A DNA stretch of 43,082 nt from Saccharothrix luteola (GCF_020859565.1 NZ_JAJHUO010000056.1:1-43082); one strand, 5' to 3'. Numbered from the stretch's first letter, positions 17,031 to 25,271 are shown. Notes: generated from the sequence alone by a model not told the origin. Translations and numbers: made by a program.

Positions 17031-19040
17031 ATGCGTCGCCTGCCGACCGCCGTCCTGTGCGCGTTGCTGGTCGCGACACCGTCCGCGGTGGCCGAGCCGG
17101 CGAGCACCGCGACCGTGCCGCTGACCGTGATGACCTACAACATCCACACCGGCATCGGCGTGGACGGCAGGCTGGACCTGGCGCGGGTGGCCGCGGACAT
17201 CACGGCCTCCGGCGCCGACGTGGTCGGCGTGCAGGAGGTCGACGTCCACTGGATGGCCCGCAGCGAGTGGCGTGACCAGGCGGCGGAGCTGGCCGCCGCG
17301 GTCGGCATGGACGTCTACTTCGCGCCCATCTACGACCTCGACCCGGCGGAACCGGGCAAGCCGCGGCGGCAGTACGGCGTGGCGGTGCTCAGCCGGCACC
17401 CGATCACCGCGGCGGAGAACCACCCGATCACCCGGCTGTCCACCCAGGTGCCGGACCCGACGCCCGCGCCGGCACCGGGGTTCCCCGAGGTCGTGCTGAA
17501 CGTGCGCGGCGAACGCGTGCACGTCTACGACACCCACCTGGACTACCGCACCGACCCGGCGGTGCGCCGGGCGCAGGTCGCCGACATGCTGCGCGTGATG
17601 GCCGAGGACCGGGGCGAGGCGCGGGTGCTGCTCGGCGACTTCAACGCGACGCCGGACGCGCCCGAGCTCGCTCCACTGTGGACTGAGCTGGTCGACGCGT
17701 GGGCGATGACCGACCCGTCCTCCCCCGGCACGACCTACCCGGCGGCGGCGCCGACCAAGCGCATCGACTACGTCGCCGCCGGCTACCCGGCCCGGGTGCG
17801 CGAGACGCGCGTGGTCACGACCGGCGCGTCGGACCACCTGCCCGTGGTGGCCGACTTGGCCATCGTCCGACGACACGGTTCCCCCTGGGACGGACCGCTT
17901 CCCGACGAACGCCTGCGCTACGGCACGGCACGGCAAGCCGGACTCGCCGCCGAGCACGTCGACCGACTGGTGCCCGACGTCGAGGCGGGTGTGCGGGCCG
18001 TGCCCCAGGCGTTCCCGGGCGGCGTGGTGCTGGCCGCGCGCAACGGCGTGATCGCCCGCCACGCGGCCGTGGGGGACGCGCTGCGGTACGGGGCCGACGG
18101 CGCGGAACTGCCGCCCGACCAGCGGATCCCGATGCGCGAGGACACCGTCTTCGACGTGGCGTCGATCTCGAAGCTCTTCACCACCGTGGTCGCGCTGCGG
18201 CTGGTCGAGCGCGGCCTGGTCGACCTTGACGAACCAGCCGCGCGCTACCTGCCCGAGTTCGGCCAGAACGGCAAGCAGGACGTCACGCTCAAGCAGTTGC
18301 TGACCCACACCTCCGGGCTGCCGGCCGGCTTGGCGCTCGGCTCCTACCCGACGGTCGACCAACGGCTGGCCGCGGTCTACGCGGTGGCGCTCCGCTCGCA
18401 GCCGGGCACGCGGTACGTCTACTCGGACCTGAGCCTCATCGTGATCGGCAAGGTGCTGGAACGGGTCACCGGCCGGTCGCTGCCGGACCTCGTGGCCTCG
18501 GAGGTCACCGAGCCGCTGGGGCTGCGCGACACCATGTTCACCCCGCCGGAGAGCCTGCGACCGCGCATCGCGCCGACCCAGTACACCGGCGGTTCGCGCG
18601 GGCTGATCTGGGGCCAGGTGCACGACTCCACGTCCTGGTACCTCGGTGGCACGGCGGGGCACGCCGGCGTCTTCTCCACCGCGCGCGACCTCGCCGTCTT
18701 CGCCCAGATGCTGCTCAACGGCGGCCGGTACGGCGACCGGCGGGTCCTGCGGGCGGACAGCGTGCGGGCGATGACGACCAACTGGAACGCGGCCATGCCG
18801 GGCGCCGACCGCGGGCTCGGCCTGGACGTCAACAAACCCGCGTTCATGGGCATGCTGGCCACGCCGTACACCGTGGGGCACACCGGGTACACCGGGACCT
18901 CGCTGGTCATCGAGCCGGCGAGCCGGTCCTTCGTGCTGCTGCTGACCAACCGCGTGCACCCGACGGCGGCAGGCCCCGCGACCAACCCGTACCGGCACCT
19001 GGTGGCCGACCACCTGGCACGCGCCGTCCTGGACCGGTGA
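17031..19040 (+). CDS. secreted fusion: endonuclease/exonuclease/phosphatase domain + beta-lactamase-like serine hydrolase
   Basis: After a signal peptide (LPTAVLCALLVATPSAVAEP), residues about 30-280 form an EEP-fold metal hydrolase. Motifs include MTYNIHTG, GVQEVD, YDTHLDYR, LLGDFNATPD and a terminal GASDHLPV. Residues about 295-669 form a class C beta-lactamase/DD-peptidase-type hydrolase with the SxxK pair Ser378/Lys381 in ASISKLF, a YSD in place of YxN, and HTSG/GHTGYTGT loops. The fusion joins a phosphodiesterase-type and a wall-amide-type activity in one exported chain. It sits directly behind the GH3 hexosaminidase gene, consistent with wall-fragment salvage. The substrate of the EEP half is unknown. 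Confidence 0.85.
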   Translation: MRRLPTAVLCALLVATPSAVAEPASTATVPLTVMTYNIHTGIGVDGRLDLARVAADITASGADVVGVQEVDVHWMARSEWRDQAAELAAAVGMDVYFAPIYDLDPAEPGKPRRQYGVAVLSRHPITAAENHPITRLSTQVPDPTPAPAPGFPEVVLNVRGERVHVYDTHLDYRTDPAVRRAQVADMLRVMAEDRGEARVLLGDFNATPDAPELAPLWTELVDAWAMTDPSSPGTTYPAAAPTKRIDYVAAGYPARVRETRVVTTGASDHLPVVADLAIVRRHGSPWDGPLPDERLRYGTARQAGLAAEHVDRLVPDVEAGVRAVPQAFPGGVVLAARNGVIARHAAVGDALRYGADGAELPPDQRIPMREDTVFDVASISKLFTTVVALRLVERGLVDLDEPAARYLPEFGQNGKQDVTLKQLLTHTSGLPAGLALGSYPTVDQRLAAVYAVALRSQPGTRYVYSDLSLIVIGKVLERVTGRSLPDLVASEVTEPLGLRDTMFTPPESLRPRIAPTQYTGGSRGLIWGQVHDSTSWYLGGTAGHAGVFSTARDLAVFAQMLLNGGRYGDRRVLRADSVRAMTTNWNAAMPGADRGLGLDVNKPAFMGMLATPYTVGHTGYTGTSLVIEPASRSFVLLLTNRVHPTAAGPATNPYRHLVADHLARAVLDR

Positions 19041-19679
19041 CTAGACCGTCGAGAGCCGGAGCAGGCGCCGGCCCCACACGACGGCGAGGACGGCCAGCGC
19101 CAGCCACGCCGCCGCGGCGGCGATCGAGCGGGGTGAGCCGAGGTCGAGCGCGGCGTCACCGAGGGTCGCGGCCAGGGCGGTGGTCGGCAGCAGGCCGAGC
19201 GCGGTACCGGCGGCGAAGGACCTCGGCGCGACGGCGGTGACGCCCGCGCCGTAGTTGGACACCGCGAACGGGATCACGGGGAGCAGGCGGAGCACGACCG
19301 TGGCGGACAGGCCGTTGCGCGCGAAGACCGCGTCGAGCGCCTTCAGCCGGCCGGAGCCCAGCCACCGCGCCACGGACCGCCGCCCGAGCAGGCGTGCGAC
19401 GGAGAACGAGATCAGCGCACCGGCCGTGAAGCCCGCCACCGCGACCACCAGGCCCGGCAGGACGCCGAACAGCAGGCCGGACGCCGTGGCCAGCACCGGT
19501 TTCGGGAAGAACGCCGCCGTCCCCGCCGCGCACAGGGCGAAGAACACCAGCGGGGCCAGCCCGCCGTTGCCGTCGACCCAGCCGCGGAGCTGTTCGGGAT
19601 CCGGCAGGTCGAGCACCGCGGCGGCGATCGCGAGAGCTACGACCACGACGGCCGCTCCCACCACCCGCGCGTGCCGCAC
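19041..19679 (-). CDS. TVP38/TMEM64 (DedA-like) family membrane protein
   Basis: The 212-residue integral membrane protein has the family's core: FFPKPVLATASGLLFGVLPG followed by a glycine-rich helix, then FARNGLSATVVLRLLPVIPF and SNYGAGVTAVAPRSF. Five to six hydrophobic helices are visible. The GTG start is chosen because AGGAG lies 5 nt upstream. The family is thought to move lipids or solutes across the membrane; no specific substrate can be read. Its stop abuts the stop of the convergent fusion gene with no spacing. Confidence 0.85.
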   Translation of the reverse strand: MRHARVVGAAVVVVALAIAAAVLDLPDPEQLRGWVDGNGGLAPLVFFALCAAGTAAFFPKPVLATASGLLFGVLPGLVVAVAGFTAGALISFSVARLLGRRSVARWLGSGRLKALDAVFARNGLSATVVLRLLPVIPFAVSNYGAGVTAVAPRSFAAGTALGLLPTTALAATLGDAALDLGSPRSIAAAAAWLALAVLAVVWGRRLLRLSTV

Positions 19680-19830
19680 CGTCTCTCCTGCGCTCCCCGC
19701 CGACCTCGTGGCCGGCTGTCCGTCATCGTAGGTCCTCGCCGCACCGGACCGCGCTCCACCGCGCCCCGGGCGTCGACTCGCACCCCGGAACAACTCTTAC
19801 AGGTTGTCAAGGTTATCCGCCGCAGTTAGG

Positions 19831-19847
19831 TTTGACGGCATGTCAAA
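19831..19847. promoter_or_regulatory. inverted repeat over the DUF1772 start codon
   Basis: TTTGAC-ggcat-GTCAAA is a perfect 6-bp inverted repeat whose spacer contains the first bases of the ATG. A related TTGTCAAGG lies about 30 nt upstream. The placement suggests an autoregulated repressor site, or an RNA hairpin that hides the start. The regulator is not identified. Confidence 0.4.
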
Positions 19848-20379
19848 GATCAGCGTCGGCAGTGCGCCATCGCCGCCACGCCTCCAGCACCGGGAACTGC
19901 CGACCCGGCTCGTCACCGTGCTCGCGCTGCTGTCCACCGGCCTGCTCGCGGGCGCCTTCGGCTACGGGGCCGTGAACGTCGCCACCACGTTCGACGTCGT
20001 ACCGCTCGACGTGCGGCTGACCTTCCACTCCGCCCTCATGCGGATGAACGGCCCCGTCATGCAGACCACTATGGGGCTGGCCGCGCTGAGCTCGCTCGCG
20101 CTGGCCGGGCTGCACCGCGGCCGACCGCGCCTCCTCGCCGGTGCGGCGGGCGCGCTGGCCGTGACTTCCTTCCTCATCACCAGGTTCGGCAACGTGCCGA
20201 TCAACGGCCGGATCAAGGTGTGGGCCGACACCGCGCCACCGGCCGACCACGCGGCCGTCCTCGACCGGTGGGAGATGTTCAACGTGGCCCGCACCCTGAC
20301 CGCGCTCGTCGCGTTCGCGCTCGTCATCCTGCTCGCCGTCGGGATCCGCGAGAGGTCGTCGAGCCCGCGGGTCACGTAG
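19840..20379 (+). CDS. DUF1772 (anthrone-oxygenase-like) membrane protein
   Basis: The 179-residue protein has four hydrophobic helices. They include LVTVLALLSTGLLAGAFGYG and LAALSSLALAGLHRG, then LLAGAAGALAVTSFLITRFG with NVPING, and a final ARTLTALVAFALVILLAVG. NVPIN after the third helix is characteristic of DUF1772. The family includes fungal anthrone oxygenases, but most bacterial members have no assigned role. It appears to be a single-gene unit with a start-overlapping inverted repeat. Confidence 0.8.
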   Translation: MSKISVGSAPSPPRLQHRELPTRLVTVLALLSTGLLAGAFGYGAVNVATTFDVVPLDVRLTFHSALMRMNGPVMQTTMGLAALSSLALAGLHRGRPRLLAGAAGALAVTSFLITRFGNVPINGRIKVWADTAPPADHAAVLDRWEMFNVARTLTALVAFALVILLAVGIRERSSSPRVT

Positions 20380-20533
20380 TTCGCCGAACCCGATGAACGA
20401 CCACTGGGGTGGTACGGCGCGCGGAGGGCGTACAACCCCGGTGGTAGGACGATCGGCAACTCCGGCACGACGACTCGCGGCCACGTCGGTTCCTACGCTG
20501 CCCGTACCTGTTGTACGAGCGGAGGAATCCCCG

Positions 20534-20884
20534 ATGCATCTCGCCAATGTGCTTGCCGCAGCCAGTGCCTACACGATGAGCCCCGGACGGATCGGCGCGA
20601 GCCTGGGCGCGGTGCTGGGGTTGGTCGGCCTCGTGGTCGGCGCGCTGGCCCTGGCCCGACCCACCGGCCGCTTCGGCGTCCGCACCGGACGGCTCGGAGC
20701 CCTCCTGTCCTTGGCGACGGGCGTCGCCGCCCTGGCGCTCGGCGGGCTCGTCGCGGCCACGTCCGACAGCGGCATCGGGACGGGCAACGGCCGTGGCGGC
20801 GCCTACGTGGCCTTGGTGGTCGGGTTGGTCGCCGTGGTCCTCGGCGGGTCGGCGCTGGCGCGCTCGCGCCGGGAGACCGCCTGA
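20534..20884 (+). CDS. small membrane protein, DUF6223-like
   Basis: The 116-residue protein has three to four hydrophobic stretches rich in Ala, Gly, Leu and Val (IGASLGAVLGLVGLVVGALA, LGALLSLATGVAALALGGLV and YVALVVGLVAVVLGGSAL). An excellent ribosome site, GGAGGA, lies 7 nt upstream of the ATG. It resembles the DUF6223 group of actinobacterial proteins by length and layout. Its last ~80 nt overlap the 3' end of the convergent response-regulator gene. Function is unknown. Confidence 0.7.
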   Translation: MHLANVLAAASAYTMSPGRIGASLGAVLGLVGLVVGALALARPTGRFGVRTGRLGALLSLATGVAALALGGLVAATSDSGIGTGNGRGGAYVALVVGLVAVVLGGSALARSRRETA

Positions 20885-21540
20885 TCGGTCAGCCAGCCCG
20901 GGACGGTGAGGCCGGACTCGTACGCGAGGATCACCAGCTGGGCCCGGTCGCGGACCCGCGCCTTGGTCATGATGCGACTGACGTGGGTCTTCGCGGTGGC
21001 CGGGCTCAGCACCAGCCTGGCCGCGATCTCGTCGTTGGACAGGCCGGCGGCCACCAGCGCCATCACCTCGCGTTCGCGGTCGGTGAGCGCGCTCAGCCGC
21101 GGTCCCGGGTCCGGGTGCGTGGCGCGGGTGGCGAACTCGGCGATCAGCCGGCGGGTGACCGACGGCGCGATGAGCGCGTCACCGCGGGCCACGACCCGCA
21201 CGCCGTGGATCAGCTCGGCAGGCTCCGTGTCCTTGACCAGGAAGCCGCTCGCACCGGCCCGCAGCGCGCCGTAGACGTAGTCGTCCAGGTCGAACGTGGT
21301 CAGGATGATCACCCGGACGTCGGAGGTCGCGGTGATCTCCCGCGTGGCGGCCAGGCCGTCCAGCCCGGGCATCTGGATGTCCATGAGGACGACGTCGGGC
21401 CGCAGGTGCCGGGTGAGCCGCACCGCCTCGGCGCCGTCGGCGGCCTCGCCGACCACCTCGATGCCGTCCTCACCGTCCAGGATGGACCGGAAACCGGCGC
21501 GGACGAGCGTCTGGTCGTCGGCGAGCAGCAGGCGGATCAC
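20803..21540 (-). CDS. NarL/FixJ-type response regulator
   Basis: The 245-residue protein has a receiver domain with phospho-acceptor Asp54 (VVLMDIQMPG), the acidic pair DD and Lys in FLVKDTEP. A LuxR-type HTH follows (LTDREREVMALVAAGLSNDE, then IAARLVLSPATAKTHVSRIM). The GTG start overlaps the kinase stop by 4 nt (GTGA), so translation is coupled. After GLTVPGW there is an unusual 27-residue tail antisense to the DUF6223-like gene, giving an 82-nt convergent overlap. It is the output half of the adjacent kinase. Confidence 0.9.
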   Translation of the reverse strand: MIRLLLADDQTLVRAGFRSILDGEDGIEVVGEAADGAEAVRLTRHLRPDVVLMDIQMPGLDGLAATREITATSDVRVIILTTFDLDDYVYGALRAGASGFLVKDTEPAELIHGVRVVARGDALIAPSVTRRLIAEFATRATHPDPGPRLSALTDREREVMALVAAGLSNDEIAARLVLSPATAKTHVSRIMTKARVRDRAQLVILAYESGLTVPGWLTDQAVSRRERASADPPRTTATNPTTKAT

Positions 21541-22643
21541 GCGGGCACCCGGTCCTCGCGCAGCGGCAGGCGGGCGTGGACGCGGAAGCCGCCGTCCGGG
21601 CGGGGGCCCGTGGTCAGCTCGCCGCCCAGCGCCTGCGCCCGTTCGCGCATGCCGAGGATGCCGTTGCCGGGCGCGCCCGGTGCGCCGGTGCCGTCGTCCT
21701 CCACCTCCACCAGCACGGTGTCGTGATCGGGCCGGACGCGGACCACGGCGGCGGTCGCGTCCGCGTGCCGGGTCACGTTGGTCAGCGCCTCCTGGACGAT
21801 CCGGAACGCGGCCAGGTCCACCGCGGGCGGCAGCGGCCGGGTTTCGGCGAGCTCGACGCGGATCTCGAGCCCCGACCGGCCCGCCGTCGTGACGAGCTCG
21901 CCGAGCCGGTCCAGGCCGGGTGCCGCGTCGCCGTCCTGGCGCAGCGCGTTGAGCGTCGCGCGCAGCTCGCGCAGCGTTTCCTTGCCGGCCTGCTTGATCG
22001 CGGTGAGCGCCTGCTCGGAACGGGCCGGGTCGGGGCGGTGCAGCGCGGCGCTCGCCTGCACGGTGATCAGCGAGAGGTGGTGGCCCAGCGCGTCGTGCAG
22101 CTCGCGGGCGATGCGCAGCCGTTCCTCGGTGGCGCGTCGCCGGGCCTCCTCCTCCATCCGCCGCTCGGCGGCGAGGGCCCGGGCCTCCGCTTCGGCGAGG
22201 TAGGCGCGGCGGTTGCGGGTCACGCCGACGATGACCGCGATGAGCCAGCCGGCGTGCAGGAACGTCGCGCCGTTGTCGGTCCGGTTGAAGCTGTCCGCGA
22301 GGGCGAAGGCGACGACCGAGGCGACGCCGAGCCCGATGGCCACGGCGAGGTGGCCCTCGTCGACGACGGTGTAGAGCGCCACGACGAACACGACCATGAT
22401 CGGGCCGGGTTGGTGCAGCAGCGCCCCGTACGCGCTGATGGCGGCCAACGCCACCACGCCGACCGGGATCGGGTGGCGACGTCGGAAGACCAGCGCGCCG
22501 GAGGAGACGAGCACGACGAGCAGTGCCGCCCAGTCGGCCGCGGTGTCGACGCCGCGCGACTGCACCAGCAGCCCGAGCAGCGCGACCAGGCCGGCGGCGA
22601 TCGCCGCGGCGGTGTCCGCCGTCCGGCCGCGCCATCTCGACAT
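21537..22643 (-). CDS. membrane sensor histidine kinase (HisKA_3/HATPase)
   Basis: The 368-residue protein has four to five N-terminal membrane helices (about 10-145) and a short coiled coil (about 148-175). The dimerisation/phospho-acceptor helix is RIARELHDALGHHLSLITVQ, with His183. A HATPase_c domain ends in NGILGMRERAQALGG and RVHARLPL. This is the NarX/DesK-type architecture common in actinomycetes. No extracellular sensor domain is present, so it likely senses through the membrane. The next gene is its regulator. Confidence 0.9.
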   Translation of the reverse strand: MSRWRGRTADTAAAIAAGLVALLGLLVQSRGVDTAADWAALLVVLVSSGALVFRRRHPIPVGVVALAAISAYGALLHQPGPIMVVFVVALYTVVDEGHLAVAIGLGVASVVAFALADSFNRTDNGATFLHAGWLIAVIVGVTRNRRAYLAEAEARALAAERRMEEEARRRATEERLRIARELHDALGHHLSLITVQASAALHRPDPARSEQALTAIKQAGKETLRELRATLNALRQDGDAAPGLDRLGELVTTAGRSGLEIRVELAETRPLPPAVDLAAFRIVQEALTNVTRHADATAAVVRVRPDHDTVLVEVEDDGTGAPGAPGNGILGMRERAQALGGELTTGPRPDGGFRVHARLPLREDRVPA

Positions 22644-22647
22644 GGGG

Positions 22648-22689
22648 CGAAGCCTAACCCCCGCCGGGTGAGCGGGAGGTCAGGCTTCG
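22648..22689 (-). terminator. hairpin between the GlsB-like gene and the kinase gene
   Basis: CGAAGCCT pairs with AGGCTTCG across 26 nt, and an inner CCCGC/GCGGG stem sits around a CGGGTGA loop. It lies just beyond the GlsB-like gene and just before the kinase start. It probably ends the first transcript. Confidence 0.5.
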
Positions 22690-22709
22690 ACGAGGTCGGT
22701 CGCCCCGGG

Positions 22710-22982
22710 TCAGGAGACTCGTTTGCGGGTGTAGAAGCCCGCCGCCACGGCGACGCCGCCGGCCGCGAGCGCGACCTGGATGATCACTTCGATCCAGTCG
22801 ATGCCGCGGGTGTCACCCACGCCGAGCGCGTTGGCGATGAAGGTGCCGATGACGGCCGCCACGATGCCGACCACGATGGTCAGCCAGATCGGGATGCTCT
22901 GCTTGCCGGGCAGCGCGAGTCTGCCGAGCGCGCCGATGATCAGGCCCACGATGAGGGCGCTGATGATTCCGGAGACGGTCAC
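22710..22982 (-). CDS. GlsB/YeaQ/YmgE family stress membrane protein
   Basis: The 90-residue protein has three transmembrane segments (ISALIVGLIIGALGRLALPG, then IWLTIVVGIVAAVIGTFIAN and VIIQVALAAGGVAVAAGFY). The first segment with its GxLGRLxxPG motif is diagnostic of this transglycosylase-associated/GlsB family, which is tied to envelope stress. GTG 22982 was chosen because AAGGAG lies 5 nt upstream; the GTG two codons earlier overlaps that site. Confidence 0.85.
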   Translation of the reverse strand: MTVSGIISALIVGLIIGALGRLALPGKQSIPIWLTIVVGIVAAVIGTFIANALGVGDTRGIDWIEVIIQVALAAGGVAVAAGFYTRKRVS

Positions 22983-23048
22983 GTTCACTCCTTCGAGTCA
23001 GTGAGCCTCAGGTACCCGATCAACGCCCCCGTCACTCCTCCGAGCTCC

Positions 23049-23501
23049 CTATGAGGCGCAGAACTCGTTGCCCTCCGGGTCCCGCATGACCCACCAGTGC
23101 CCGGCCGGACCCTTGTCGAACTCGCTGACGCGGGTGGCGCCGAGCCCTTCCAGGCGGGTCACCAACTCGTCCAGGCCGCCCGGCTCGCTGTGGACGTCGA
23201 TGTGCAGCCGGTTCTTGCCGGACTTGGCCTCGGGCACGTCCTGGAACAGCAGCCGCCGCCCGCGGCCGACGCCGCTGGTCGCGTCGAACGGGTCCTCGGG
23301 GTGGCGGACGGCGGCGAAACCGCGGAAGTTCTTGCGGCCGTTGTGCTCGATGACCGCTTCCGCGCCGAGGTGGCCGGCCGCCAGCAGCTGCTCGATGAGC
23401 GCGCTCGGGTCCTCCACCTCATAACCCAGGGCCGCGGCCCAGAAGTCCGCGAGGGCGGGTGCGTTCCTGGTGTCGATGACCAGCTTCCAGCTCAGTGCCA
23501 T
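23049..23501 (-). CDS. VOC/glyoxalase-like domain protein
   Basis: The 150-residue protein has two beta-alpha-beta-beta-beta modules. It starts WKLVIDTRNAPALADFWAAA, then LLFQDVPEAKSGKNRLHIDV, and ends GHWWVMRDPEGNEFC. These are typical of the glyoxalase-like (VOC) family. Metal ligands are plausible at His in RLHIDV and Glu in PEGNEF. Substrate is unknown. The ATG has no ribosome site but lies 8 nt after a TATAAC on the same strand, pointing to a leaderless transcript. Confidence 0.85.
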   Translation of the reverse strand: MALSWKLVIDTRNAPALADFWAAALGYEVEDPSALIEQLLAAGHLGAEAVIEHNGRKNFRGFAAVRHPEDPFDATSGVGRGRRLLFQDVPEAKSGKNRLHIDVHSEPGGLDELVTRLEGLGATRVSEFDKGPAGHWWVMRDPEGNEFCAS

Positions 23502-23523
23502 GTAACTGGTTATATCGGTTACA
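23501..23523 (-). promoter_or_regulatory. palindromic operator over a leaderless promoter of the VOC gene
   Basis: TGTAAC at 23501-23506 is mirrored by GTTACA at 23518-23523, across an 11-nt AT-rich centre. On the minus strand the centre includes TATAAC, a good -10 match, placed 8 nt before the ATG. The ATG itself touches the palindrome edge, so a bound regulator would block initiation. Confidence 0.55.
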
Positions 23524-23718
23524 CCGACCCCACCGCAAACCGACGCCCGCCGCGAACGGGAAGGCCGGCCGGCCCGCGCCGCGGTCGCGGCGTTGCGGCA
23601 ATGGGGTGACGGGCCGGACCGCCGACGTCGTTCGCGTCCTCGGGCCGGTTCCGCTCTGCGACACTGGCCGGGCCTGCGTATTCGCCAGGCGACCTCGTCG
23701 GATCGGAAGGAACGCGCC

Positions 23719-23850
23719 ATGGCAAGGGTTCTGCGACTGCTGCCGGTTCTCGCGCTCGCGATCGGCACGATCTTCCTCGGCTCGACCGCAACCGCGTCCG
23801 CCGACAGCGGCGCCCAGGTCGGGACCAACGGCTACACCTGGAGCAACTGA
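23719..23850 (+). CDS. very small secreted peptide precursor (43 aa)
   Basis: The ATG follows a good ribosome site (GGAAGGAA). The product has a textbook export signal: MARVLRLLPVLALAIGTIFLG with an STATASA cleavage region. A mature peptide of only about 15 residues follows (DSGAQVGTNGYTWSN). No cysteine, lantibiotic core or FxSxx tail is seen. It may be a signalling or surface peptide, or the head of a larger secreted protein cut short by a stop. It lies 33 nt before the isochorismatase gene. Confidence 0.6.
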   Translation: MARVLRLLPVLALAIGTIFLGSTATASADSGAQVGTNGYTWSN

Positions 23851-23883
23851 CCGCGTCGGGCCGCCCGGATGGGCTGCGTCGGC

Positions 23884-24429
23884 ATGAACGCGGCACTGCT
23901 GATCGTCGACCTGCAGGAGATGCTGGTCCCGCTCGTCTGGCGCGGCGAGGAACTGGTTGACCGCGTCGCCGCGTTGGCGCGCGAAGCCCGGCGCAACGGC
24001 GTGCCGGTGATCGCGGTGCGGCAGGTCGGGCCCGGCGGCACGCCGTTCGACCCCGAGGACCCGGGAACGCGGATCAGCTCACGGCTCGGCCTCGAACCGA
24101 CCGACGTGGTGCTCGACAAGACGGCGACCGACGCGTTCTACCGCACGGGCCTCGCCGCGCTGCTCGCCGAACGGGACGTGGACACCGTGGTGCTGGCCGG
24201 CCTGGCCACCGACTACTGCGTGGACGCCACGGCGCGGTCCGCGTTGAGCCACGGCCTGGACGTCGTGCTGGTCAGCGACGGCCACTCGCCGGCGGCCGAC
24301 GGCGACCCGGAGGCGGGCCTCACCGCCGAGCAGGTCGTTGACCGGCACAACCGGATCCTCAGCGCGGCCGTCCACCCCGGCGGCGTGGTGCGCCTGGTGC
24401 CGGCGGCGGAGGTCGTGTTCGGGCGCTGA
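23884..24429 (+). CDS. isochorismatase-fold cysteine hydrolase
   Basis: The 181-residue protein carries the family triad: Asp9 in LLIVDLQ, Lys79 in VVLDKTATDAFYRT and Cys112 in GLATDYCVDATAR. The cis-peptide region GLATDYC and the distal DGHSPAAD are also typical. Members hydrolyse nicotinamide, ureidoacrylate or similar amides; the exact substrate cannot be read. The start was set at MNAALL; an ATG five codons upstream is possible. Confidence 0.85.
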   Translation: MNAALLIVDLQEMLVPLVWRGEELVDRVAALAREARRNGVPVIAVRQVGPGGTPFDPEDPGTRISSRLGLEPTDVVLDKTATDAFYRTGLAALLAERDVDTVVLAGLATDYCVDATARSALSHGLDVVLVSDGHSPAADGDPEAGLTAEQVVDRHNRILSAAVHPGGVVRLVPAAEVVFGR

Positions 24430-24439
24430 CCGCGCCGAG

Positions 24440-24471
24440 GGGCCGGTCCGGGTGTCGGCCCGGACCGGCCC
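24440..24471. terminator. bidirectional terminator hairpin
   Basis: GGCCGGTCCGGG (24441-24452) pairs perfectly with CCCGGACCGGCC (24459-24470), extended by one G-C pair at 24440/24471, with a 6-nt loop. It stands between the convergent isochorismatase and GH12 genes. Confidence 0.8.
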
Positions 24472-24481
24472 GGTGCCGGGA

Positions 24482-25231
24482 TCAGCCGCTGACCGAGGCC
24501 GAGAAGCTGTTGACCGCCAGGCCGGTGCCGCCGTTCCACGGCTCGAAACCGGCCTGGATGCTGGTCAGGTACCAGGACGTGGTGATCGCGCCGCGGTTGC
24601 GGACGTCGTTGACGAAGTCGAGCACGTTGAACGACCACGACGTGATCGGCGACGGCGCGACGTAGGAGATCACGTTGTTGGCGCCGTTGCTGCCGCGCCA
24701 GACCTGCCAGCTGCGGCCACCGATGGTGGTGTTGCCGACCGCGCTGCCGATCGGCTGGATCGAGCCCTGGCGGTTGAACCAGATCATGATCTCCATCTGG
24801 TTGACCCCGTTGGTCTTGGGCGTCGGGTCGAGCCAGATGTCGTAGGAGGCGTTGTAGGTGCCGCCCACGTAGGTGTAGTTGATCGAGGACGAGGCGCTGC
24901 GGATCCGGCTGACCTGCATCGGCAGGTTGCTGCCCGGCGAGCAGTTGGAGTAGTGGCAGCCGAGGAACACCGACGGGTACGACAGCGGCGCGCCGTTGGT
25001 CGGCGCCGAGCCCTGCTGCTGGGTGATCCGGAACCCGGTCGAGGTGACGTTGATGCACTGGGTGGCCGACGTGCCCCAGCGGTTGTTCTGGACCACGTAG
25101 CGGCCCTGGATGGTGGTCGATCCGTACTGCTCGCAGATCGTGGTGTCGGCTTGGGCCGGCCCGGCTGCGGCGACGACCGCGGACGCGGCCATCAACCCGG
25201 CCAGCACGAAGGCGCGGACAGTGCTTCGCAT
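24482..25231 (-). CDS. secreted GH12 endoglucanase
   Basis: The 249-residue protein has a signal peptide (RSTVRAFVLAGLMAASAVVA, cleavage after AQA) and a single GH12 jelly-roll domain. The nucleophile Glu lies in GVNQMEIMIWFN and the acid/base Glu in IQAGFEPWNGG. WQVWRG and ITSWSFNVLDFV are also characteristic. GH12 enzymes cut beta-1,4-glucan chains (cellulose, xyloglucan). No carbohydrate-binding module is present. AAGGAG lies 4 nt before the ATG, and a perfect CebR box lies about 41 nt upstream, so induction by cello-oligosaccharides is expected. Confidence 0.92.
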   Translation of the reverse strand: MRSTVRAFVLAGLMAASAVVAAAGPAQADTTICEQYGSTTIQGRYVVQNNRWGTSATQCINVTSTGFRITQQQGSAPTNGAPLSYPSVFLGCHYSNCSPGSNLPMQVSRIRSASSSINYTYVGGTYNASYDIWLDPTPKTNGVNQMEIMIWFNRQGSIQPIGSAVGNTTIGGRSWQVWRGSNGANNVISYVAPSPITSWSFNVLDFVNDVRNRGAITTSWYLTSIQAGFEPWNGGTGLAVNSFSASVSG

Positions 25232-25271
25232 GGAACTCCTTCCGAAGGGTCCACGACGGCGGGGAATCTCC

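Noticed and set aside
14171..17107. 978-residue antisense frame across the NTPase end and the GH3 gene
   Set aside because: It spans two well-supported opposite-strand genes and has Arg/Pro/Gly-rich shadow composition.
16953..19013. 686-residue antisense frame
   Set aside because: It lies entirely within the EEP-serine hydrolase gene, with no recognisable motif.
23719..23850. a lanthipeptide or FxSxx-type RiPP precursor
   Set aside because: There is no Cys/Ser core pattern, no FxSxx tail and no modifying enzyme gene nearby.
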